NCBI GenBank assembly: GCA_001766905.1
Contig: MEKI01000084.1
Coordinates: 1 to 34,381 of the forward strand
Reading direction: 5' to 3'
Source: Acidobacteria bacterium RBG_13_68_16
Lineage (GTDB): Bacteria; Acidobacteriota; Thermoanaerobaculia; Thermoanaerobaculales; Thermoanaerobaculaceae
Length of the DNA stretch: 34,381 nt
The position numbers and the translations under genes were made by a program. A model generated the notes under the pieces. The model was not told the origin of the DNA, did no database searches, and saw nothing but the letters and a program-made list of their open reading frames with translations. Shown piece after piece: positions 6,923 to 13,712 of the stretch; the stretch's first letter is position 1; the number at the start of each line of letters is the position of its first letter.

Positions 6923-9149
6923 ACCCCGCCGCGAGCAGCAGGAGGATCGGCCCCACGAGGCCCGCGCGGTAAGGTGTCGGGTCGAGGAAGAGCGCGACGC
7001 GATGGCGACCCGCCGGAACCCGGACGCCGATGTTTGCGCCGTTGGCCACCTCGACCGAGGCCGGGCGTCCGTCCACGGTCGCGCGCCAGCCGCGCATGAA
7101 GCTCTGTTGGACGACCAGCAACCCGGAACCCGCGGCCGTTACATCGAAGAGGCGATGGTGTGGCCGCCCGATGAGTTCAGTCACCTCTCCACCGCCGGAC
7201 TCCTGCACGCCTCTCGCCCCCGCGACTACCGCGTCCTCTCCTGGCCGGAAGCTCGCCGCTGCGAGCGCCGTCGCGGCGGCAACTGTCCCCTCGGCCGGCA
7301 CAATCCTCTTTGCGAGGTAGACGCGGGGGGATGGACGATCGACCCCGCTGATCCATAGGGCACCGGCGGGGGCCACGGGCCGGCCAGTGACCGGGGCGCG
7401 GGCGATGACAGCCGTGGCGCCAACCGCCTGTGCCAGACGGGCACGATCCTCGAGCGCCATCGAGGCGGAGGCGGCTGCCAGCAGCTCCTGCCGGACCGGC
7501 TCCAGGCCGTCGGGGCCGCGGGTTAGAACGTACGCTGCGCCCCAGCGGGCACCGTACTCGGGGACGAGGGCGAGGCGCAGCTCCCAGAAGCGCCCAAGCG
7601 GCGGGCCAGAACGCCTCTCGGGCGACGCCCCGGGAAGTTCGATCGGTGCGAGGGTGGGGCGTGGAGGCAGCGCGGCCATGGCGGGCGGGGGTTGCGCCCA
7701 GGCGGCGCTGTCGGCGAACAACAGCACACCCGCGCCGCCGGTCACGTTGGCGACGAGCACCGCGCCGGCGGCGGCCACCGGGACCGGTCCGGCGAGGGCG
7801 AGCACCGCCGGAGGCACGAGCAGCGCCGCCCAATCGAGAAGCGCTGCACGGCGGAGCGTTGCCGTCGGGACCTCGGAGGCGGCGGTGCGAGACGCGGGGT
7901 AGAGCGCGGCGAGGATCGGCCGCAGAAGGCGGTCAGGTGCGATCGCCGCCGGGGCGAGCACGACCGTGATGAGCGCGAGCGTCCGGACCCACCGGCGCGC
8001 ACCGCGTTCCCATCGGGCGACGAGACCCTCCCAGCCGGCGGCGAGCAGTGGTGGGAGGGCCATTACCGTGAGCACCAGGAGCTTGATCGCGTATCGCATG
8101 GCGCCGAGCAGCGGCAGGTTCCGTGCCACGGCGGCGACGGCCGGCGGGGCGAGCACCGCTGCGCCGACCAGGCCCGCGAGCGCCATCGCCCACCACGGCG
8201 CCAGGCGCCTCCCCGCCCGCCGGGCAAACGGCAGGCACAGCAGAGGTGCGGCCCCGAGGAAGATCACCGGGTAGTAGCGCTGCCACGGGAACGAGGGTGC
8301 GGCCCAGAACCCGCCGGCAAGGTCGGCAAGCGGCGGGCCCAGCAGATTCGGGGCGAACAGCTCGAGGAAACGGCGCGGCGCGAGGGCATCGGCGGCGATG
8401 GCCAGAGCGGCGGGGCCGAGAGTCCCTCGCACGGTCTCTGGGAAGGCCACGAGAAGCGGTACCAGGACCGGGGCCGCGAGCGCCACGGCGGACGCGGGCA
8501 TGACGACGAGAGGGGCGACCGGAAGCGGCCGCCACGTGCTCAGCACCACAGCAGCCCAGGCGAGGGCGGCGACTGCCGCCGTGACCGGCTCGCCACCCAG
8601 GAACGAGAGACCGACCAGAGTCCCCCCTAGGAGGGCGCGGCGCACCGCTGGCCGCCCCGGGGTGGGCGGCGGTACCGCCGATGCGAGTGCCCAGACCGCC
8701 CAGGTGAGAGAGGCCTGGAAGTTGAGGAACGTGACGCTCGACCACACCACGCCACAGGTTGCCGTGGCCGCCGTCGCGACGGCCGCGCCCGGGGGTGCGG
8801 CGCCGGTCCGTCGGGCCAACCGGTAGCACCCCACGATGAGCAGCAGGTGGTGGAGGGCGATGTGCCAGGCCGCCGCACACTCCGGCGACGTCAGGAGGAA
8901 GAGCAGCGTGCCGGGGTAGACGGCCATGGTGTTCGGGTTGGCCAGGAGCGGGCGGCCGCCGCTGGAGTACGGGTCCCAGAGTGGGGGCGAACCGGCGAGC
9001 ACCTGTTCCCGCCACACCGTGCGCCACGGGAGCTGTGTGGCTGCGACATCGCGGGCCGGCAGCGTGTCGCCCTTCAAGAGATGGGGGAGGTAGAGGGCCG
9101 CCCAGAACGCGAGTACGAGCGCCAGCGGAAGCCTGTCACGGCCCGCCAT
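6834..9149 (-). CDS. YfhO-like multi-TM membrane protein (putative GT-C glycosyltransferase)
   Basis: 771 aa, ARDVAATQLPWRTVWREQVLAGSPPLWDPYSSGGRPLLANPNTMAVYPG near the N-terminus, many hydrophobic segments, C-terminal …SFMRGWRATVDGRPASVEVANGANIGVRVPAGRHRVALFLDP… as in the YfhO family. Confidence 0.8.
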   Translation of the reverse strand: MAGRDRLPLALVLAFWAALYLPHLLKGDTLPARDVAATQLPWRTVWREQVLAGSPPLWDPYSSGGRPLLANPNTMAVYPGTLLFLLTSPECAAAWHIALHHLLLIVGCYRLARRTGAAPPGAAVATAATATCGVVWSSVTFLNFQASLTWAVWALASAVPPPTPGRPAVRRALLGGTLVGLSFLGGEPVTAAVAALAWAAVVLSTWRPLPVAPLVVMPASAVALAAPVLVPLLVAFPETVRGTLGPAALAIAADALAPRRFLELFAPNLLGPPLADLAGGFWAAPSFPWQRYYPVIFLGAAPLLCLPFARRAGRRLAPWWAMALAGLVGAAVLAPPAVAAVARNLPLLGAMRYAIKLLVLTVMALPPLLAAGWEGLVARWERGARRWVRTLALITVVLAPAAIAPDRLLRPILAALYPASRTAASEVPTATLRRAALLDWAALLVPPAVLALAGPVPVAAAGAVLVANVTGGAGVLLFADSAAWAQPPPAMAALPPRPTLAPIELPGASPERRSGPPLGRFWELRLALVPEYGARWGAAYVLTRGPDGLEPVRQELLAAASASMALEDRARLAQAVGATAVIARAPVTGRPVAPAGALWISGVDRPSPRVYLAKRIVPAEGTVAAATALAAASFRPGEDAVVAGARGVQESGGGEVTELIGRPHHRLFDVTAAGSGLLVVQQSFMRGWRATVDGRPASVEVANGANIGVRVPAGRHRVALFLDPTPYRAGLVGPILLLLAAGFIRWAGTSRDRAAAIDDEGHSTPATPPAR

Positions 9150-9252
9150 GGCGAGAGTCTAGCCGGTCCGGGGGCGGCCCAGGGGTCTGCGCCCGGAAGC
9201 TGGAGGTGCGCCCGGCTCGGAATGGGCACGGGCGGTCTCGTAGGCCGTTTTT

Positions 9253-9268
9253 TGGCGCGACTTTTGCA
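9253..9268 (+). promoter_or_regulatory. Candidate sigma-54 promoter of first prepilin gene
   Basis: TGGCGC-GACTT-TTGCA (consensus TGGCAC-N5-TTGCW, one mismatch); -24 GG and -12 GC correctly spaced. Confidence 0.65.
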
Positions 9269-9282
9269 TTTCTTTAGGGCTA

Positions 9283-9735
9283 ATGAGACAAGCAAACCGC
9301 GGTTTCACCCTGATTGAGCTCTTGATCGTGGTCGCCATCATAGGGATCATCGCGGCGATCGCGATCCCCGGCCTCACCTCGGCGATCCAGCGCGCGCGCC
9401 AAAAGCGGACGATGGTGGAGCTGCGTACCGTGGCGACTGCCGTCTCGAGCTACGCCACCGACTTTGCCTACGTTCCCAGGGTCCCCACGGGAGTGGTCGA
9501 AGACCTCACCCCGTACCTTGCCCCGACCTACCTCAAGGTCCTCCCCTACCTGGATGGCTGGCGGCGCTCTATGCTGTACAATTCAGAGGGGCTTAACTAC
9601 ACCGTGCGCAGCAACGGCAGCGACGGGCTCATGCAGCCGGGTCCACCGATGGGCCCCACGACGAGCTACGCCGACGACATGGTGATGGTGAACGGGGTGT
9701 TCGTGCAGTGGCCGGACGGGATGCAGGTGAACTGA
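9283..9735 (+). CDS. Type IV pilin / GspG-like (pseudo)pilin precursor, copy 1
   Basis: Class III prepilin leader MRQANRG|FTLIELLIVVAIIGIIAAIAIPGLTSAIQRARQKRTMVELRTVATAVSSYATDF. Confidence 0.93.
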   Translation: MRQANRGFTLIELLIVVAIIGIIAAIAIPGLTSAIQRARQKRTMVELRTVATAVSSYATDFAYVPRVPTGVVEDLTPYLAPTYLKVLPYLDGWRRSMLYNSEGLNYTVRSNGSDGLMQPGPPMGPTTSYADDMVMVNGVFVQWPDGMQVN

Positions 9736-9813
9736 TGTGCCGTGTGGTGGCATTCTGCGGGTTCGGTGGTGACGCTGGGCGTCATCGCCGGGGGCGGCAA
9801 GAGGACGGTTCAG

Positions 9814-9829
9814 TGGCACGGTACTTGCT
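9814..9829 (+). promoter_or_regulatory. Sigma-54 promoter of second prepilin gene
   Basis: TGGCACGGTACTTGCT: perfect match to TGGCACRNNNNTTGCW with correct -24/-12 spacing; predicted leader contains AAGGAGG before ATG 9858. Confidence 0.88.
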
Positions 9830-9845
9830 TTTGATGTGAGTCGAC

Positions 9846-9852
9846 AAGGAGG
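9846..9852 (+). promoter_or_regulatory. Strong Shine-Dalgarno for second prepilin
   Basis: AAGGAGG, 5 nt before ATG 9858. Confidence 0.8.
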
Positions 9853-9857
9853 AGCGT

Positions 9858-10313
9858 ATGAAAAGGCAAAAGGGTTTCACACTGATTGAGTTGCTCATCG
9901 TGGTCGCGATCATCGGCATCATCGCGGCGATCGCGATCCCCAACCTGCTGAACGCCATCAACCGTGGCCGGCAGAAGAGGACGATGAGCGACATCCGGAG
10001 CATCGCGACCGCTCTGGAAGCCTACTCGGTGGACTTCAACTTCTACCCGAAGGGCCTCTCAACTGGAGTTGTGACCCAACTGACGACCTACGTCATGCCC
10101 ACGTTCATCAAACGGCTGCCGACGAACGATGGGTGGAACCAGGCTCTTCAGTTGGACATGGAAACCGCTGGTCAGAGCTACACCATCTGGTCGTTGGCCA
10201 AGGGCGGCACGGGCGCGGTCGGGACCGGTGGCCCGAAGACGGACTTCGCGGACGCCATCGTGTTTTCGAACGGCCAGTTCTACGCCTGGCCCGAAGGCAT
10301 GCAGACCAACTGA
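9858..10313 (+). CDS. Type IV pilin / GspG-like (pseudo)pilin precursor, copy 2
   Basis: MKRQKG|FTLIELLIVVAIIGIIAAIAIPNLLNAINRGRQKRTMSDIRSIATALEAYSVDFNFYPKG; C-terminus …FADAIVFSNGQFYAWPEGMQTN parallels copy 1 …YADDMVMVNGVFVQWPDGMQVN. Confidence 0.95.
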   Translation: MKRQKGFTLIELLIVVAIIGIIAAIAIPNLLNAINRGRQKRTMSDIRSIATALEAYSVDFNFYPKGLSTGVVTQLTTYVMPTFIKRLPTNDGWNQALQLDMETAGQSYTIWSLAKGGTGAVGTGGPKTDFADAIVFSNGQFYAWPEGMQTN

Positions 10314-10336
10314 ACGTACCTTGCCGCTGCACGCAC

Positions 10337-10359
10337 GGGGGACGCAAGTCCCCCTTTTT
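10337..10359 (+). terminator. Intrinsic (rho-independent) terminator after prepilin copy 2
   Basis: GGGGGAC-GCAA-GTCCCCC-TTTTT: perfect 7-bp stem, GNRA (GCAA) tetraloop, T-tract. Confidence 0.88.
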
Positions 10360-10425
10360 GTTTGCGACCCCTCGAGCACCAAATGTGCACCACGCCCGGT
10401 CCGGGTGGACGATGCTGATCCGGGC

Positions 10426-10431
10426 TAGACT
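10426..10431 (+). promoter_or_regulatory. Candidate -10 element (TAGACT), 6 nt upstream of ATG 10438
   Basis: GGCTAGACTCGTCTCATG; closely resembles the upstream region of the minus-strand gene starting at 9149. Confidence 0.45.
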
Positions 10432-10437
10432 CGTCTC

Positions 10438-12003
10438 ATGGCGTCGCGGCGCTTGCCGTTGGTGGTGGCGGCTGCCGGTGTGGCGGCCGGTTGGGGCGCG
10501 GCGCGCTACGCCGCCTTCGCCCCCCTGCTCTGGCTCGCGATCCTTGCCGTGCTCGTTGCCCTGGCGTCGGCAGAGCGGCGTCTGTTCGACCGCCGCTGGC
10601 TGTTCGTGGGCCTCGTGCTTCTCGGGTGCTCCTGGATGGTCGCTGCGGACCACGAAGCCGCGCTCCGCCTCTCGCTACTGTTTGTGATGGCGGCGCTGCT
10701 CTTCGGCCTCGCGCGCCGCGCGCCTCCCGACGACCGCTTGGTGGGCTTGATCGCGCTCGGCATCGCCCTCACGGCCCTTGTAGCGCTCACCCAGGTGTTC
10801 GGAGGGCTCGAGCGCGCGCGCGGGATGGTGACGGACCTCCCGCCGCAGTGGCGCGAGGCTGCCGCCGCGCGGCTGGGCGGAGGCAGGGTGTTTGGGACCT
10901 CCGCGTTGCCGGGTCACTTCGCCGCCCTCCTGCTGCTCGCCGCGCCTCTCGTGATCGAACGCGGGTGGCGTTCCGTGCGCTGGCGGCGGGTGGGCTGGAG
11001 CGCTCTGCTTGCCCTAGTCGCGGTTGCGATGGTGCTCACGCGCTCCCTGGCAGCCCCGGCCATCGCGGCAGTATTGCTGGTCCCGCTGGCGGCGGATAAG
11101 GTGCGCAGTCGTCTCGTGCAGGTAGGTGCAGGCCTGGTGCTGGTTGTGGCCGTGGCGGTTGTGGCCTCGCGCCACGACCTGGGGAGCCTCGAGCCGATCC
11201 GGCTGCGCTGGGTGAACTGGCAGACGACGGGGTGGGTGTTCGGCCAGCATCGCTGGCTCGGCGTGGGCCTCGGGGGCGTAGGACAGGCCGGGCTCCTGGC
11301 TCCGACCGCCGCGGCGAACATCACACCATACGCGCACAACACGTACCTGCAGCTGCTGGCCGAGCTTGGCATCGCGGGGGTCGGGGTATTGGCGGCCGGC
11401 GTGTGGGCACTCCTGCGCCTCATCAGAACCGGATTCGCGACCCACCCGGGGCTCGCGCTGGCCGTCGCGACGATTCCCTTGCACAACGTGGTGGACTTCT
11501 CGGCGTACGCGCCGGAGGTACTGCTCCCCTGGGCGGTGCTCGCGGGGACGCTCGCCGGCCGCAGCCTCCCGCTGCCGGAGCGTCCGCTGCGGGGAAGCGT
11601 GGTGCTGACTCTGGCGGGGATCGGCGCGCTGCTATCCACCCTCGTGTGGCGTGGCGAGGTCGAGCTGGTCTCGGCCACCGCGCCCCCGTCGGCGCGCCCC
11701 GTGGAGACGGCTCTGGCAGCCGCCCGGTGGGTACCGTGGGAGGTCACGCCGGTGGAGTTCGCGGCCGGCCTCGCCCTGGAGGGCGTCGAGCCCGCGGTCG
11801 TCCTCTCGAACGTGGATCGGTTGTTGGCTGCGCGGGCGTGGGTGCGGCCCCACTCGGCGAGCTGGGCGGAGAGCCGCTGCCGGCTTCTGCTGGCCCAGGG
11901 GCGCCAGGGGGAGGCGCTGGTATGGGCACGCGAGGCGCGCCGGCGTGCGCCCTGGCGGGAGGGTCTGACGGAGCTGGAGGCCGCGTGCTCGCGCCCGCGC
12001 TGA
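10438..12003 (+). CDS. O-antigen ligase/polymerase family (Wzy_C-like) membrane protein
   Basis: Multi-TM; GVGLGGVGQAGLLAPTAAANITPYAHNTYLQLLAELGIAGVGVLAAGVWALL is the typical Wzy_C segment (G.GxG....YAHN.yLQ.L.E.GI.G). Confidence 0.85.
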   Translation: MASRRLPLVVAAAGVAAGWGAARYAAFAPLLWLAILAVLVALASAERRLFDRRWLFVGLVLLGCSWMVAADHEAALRLSLLFVMAALLFGLARRAPPDDRLVGLIALGIALTALVALTQVFGGLERARGMVTDLPPQWREAAAARLGGGRVFGTSALPGHFAALLLLAAPLVIERGWRSVRWRRVGWSALLALVAVAMVLTRSLAAPAIAAVLLVPLAADKVRSRLVQVGAGLVLVVAVAVVASRHDLGSLEPIRLRWVNWQTTGWVFGQHRWLGVGLGGVGQAGLLAPTAAANITPYAHNTYLQLLAELGIAGVGVLAAGVWALLRLIRTGFATHPGLALAVATIPLHNVVDFSAYAPEVLLPWAVLAGTLAGRSLPLPERPLRGSVVLTLAGIGALLSTLVWRGEVELVSATAPPSARPVETALAAARWVPWEVTPVEFAAGLALEGVEPAVVLSNVDRLLAARAWVRPHSASWAESRCRLLLAQGRQGEALVWAREARRRAPWREGLTELEAACSRPR

Positions 12004-13712
12004 AGTGGCTTCCCGTGCTCGTGGTCCCGGTGGCGCTCGCCTGGGTGCTGGCCCCGGGATGGGCGGCACCCGCACCGTGGGTCGTGGCGGTGACGGTCGT
12101 GGTGGTGTCCGGGCTTTGCCTCGCCAGGGGGGGGTGCGCGGTCCGGAACGGCCCGCCGGCGTGGTTGGCGGGGCTCCTGGTGTGGGCTGCTGTCGATGCG
12201 GCGCTCCGACCCGTTGCGACCACCGACGCGGCACGTCTGCTCGCGGCCGGGCTCGTGGCGCTGGGGCTGGCGGTCGTGACGGGGACCCCGCGCGGAGCAG
12301 CGTGGGGGCGGGTGGGGGCGGTCGCCGCAGGGACCAGCGCAGCGGCCTGGTTGATCGCCGAGCGCCTGCTACATGCCGGGCGGCCGCCGGGGCCGTTCGG
12401 GAACCCCAACCTCGCTGCCACTCCGGCTCTGCTGGCCTTGGCGTTGGCGCCGTTCCTGCCTGCCCCAACGGTGGTGCGCGGGGGTCTGGTGGCGGTCGCA
12501 GCCGCCGGGGTCGTGGCCTCCGGATCCCGCGCGGCGATGGTGGGCGCCGTTGTGATGGCAGCCACGTGGGCCCTGACGCGCCGGGGCGGCCGCAGGATGC
12601 GGCTCGCGGCCGCCATCCTGGTGGTGATCGCGGTGGCCGGCTTGACCGTTCGTTTCGCGACCGACCGGGACCCCCTGCGCTACGAGCGCGTCCGGATCTG
12701 GGCCGTCGCGTTGCGGGTTGCCGCTGCGGAGTTTCCCCTCGGCTGTGGACCAGGCGGGTATGCGGACGCCGCGATGGCGCACAACTTCCCGCGTGACGGG
12801 GAGTTTGCGCGCTTCGCCCGTCTGCCCGATGTGGCCGAGAGCGACCTGCTCCAGTTGGCGGCCTCACTCGGCCTTCCCGGGGTGATGCTGCTTGCCGGAC
12901 TGGCGTGGAGCGTGGCTCGTCGCCTGCCGAAGGCAGACGCTCGGGCGTGGGGGGTGCTGGCCGCTGCGTTGGTCACTTCGGCGTTCAACTCGCAGCTCAT
13001 GGTGCCAGCAGTGGCGTGGACGCTGGCCCTTGCTGTCGGGAGCGTTGTGCCGCGAGTCGCGATGCGGCGAGATCGTGGGTCGCGATGGGCAACCGTGGCG
13101 GCGGTGGCTGCCGTCACGGTCGTGACGGGGGCCGTACTGGCGCTCCCGGACTTCGGTGCGGGCGAGGCGCCGGAACGTCTGGTGGACCGCGCCGACGCGG
13201 TCCTGCGCACCCGCCCTTCCGACGGCGACGCGCTGGCGGACGCTGAGGCGATGACGTGGCGGGCGTGCGGCGCGAGGCCGCGCTACGGGCGCGGCTGGCG
13301 GATCCTCGGGAGCATCCGCCTGCGCCGGGCCGCGCTCTGCGGCGAGGCGGACGTCGCGGCTGCGGCGGCTGAGGCGTTCGCGCGGGCGCGGGCGGTCAAC
13401 CCACTGGATGTCTGGGGGGCGGTCGGGGAGGGCCAGGCGCGGCGCATGCTGGGTGACACCCGAGGCGCCTGGCAGGCGTTCAACGCCGCGGTGCTTCTCG
13501 AGCCGAACTGCGTCCCGGCGTGGCTCGAGCAGGCGGTCCTCCACCTGGCCGAGGGGGAGCTCGGGCCGGCGCGCGGGGCGCTGCGCCGTGCCGAGGCCGC
13601 GCAGGCCCGGGCGCGCGGAGTGGCGTTCGTCAGCGCCTACGAAGTGGCACTGGCATCTGCCGACCCCGTGACGGTCGAGCAGCTTCGTGCCGCCACCGGG
13701 GAGGCCCGGTGA
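11985..13712 (+). CDS. Second O-antigen ligase-like membrane protein with C-terminal helical/TPR-like region
   Basis: GTG start overlapping the previous gene: VLAPALKWLPVLVVPVALAWV..., GRPPGPFGNPNLAATPALLALALAPF, …FPLGCGPGGYADAAMAHNFPRDGEFARFARLPDVAESDLLQLAASLGLPGVMLL…, then TPR-like …AAAEAFARARAVNPLDVWGAVGEGQARRMLGDTRGAWQAFNAAVLLEPNCVPAWLEQAVLHLAEGE…. Confidence 0.82.
   Translation: MLAPALKWLPVLVVPVALAWVLAPGWAAPAPWVVAVTVVVVSGLCLARGGCAVRNGPPAWLAGLLVWAAVDAALRPVATTDAARLLAAGLVALGLAVVTGTPRGAAWGRVGAVAAGTSAAAWLIAERLLHAGRPPGPFGNPNLAATPALLALALAPFLPAPTVVRGGLVAVAAAGVVASGSRAAMVGAVVMAATWALTRRGGRRMRLAAAILVVIAVAGLTVRFATDRDPLRYERVRIWAVALRVAAAEFPLGCGPGGYADAAMAHNFPRDGEFARFARLPDVAESDLLQLAASLGLPGVMLLAGLAWSVARRLPKADARAWGVLAAALVTSAFNSQLMVPAVAWTLALAVGSVVPRVAMRRDRGSRWATVAAVAAVTVVTGAVLALPDFGAGEAPERLVDRADAVLRTRPSDGDALADAEAMTWRACGARPRYGRGWRILGSIRLRRAALCGEADVAAAAAEAFARARAVNPLDVWGAVGEGQARRMLGDTRGAWQAFNAAVLLEPNCVPAWLEQAVLHLAEGELGPARGALRRAEAAQARARGVAFVSAYEVALASADPVTVEQLRAATGEAR

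Noticed and set aside
11232-11984. N-terminal part of the 826-aa ORF as a fused long protein
   Set aside because: This segment is an out-of-frame reading of the upstream O-antigen-ligase gene; sensible hydrophobic sequence begins at GTG 11985.
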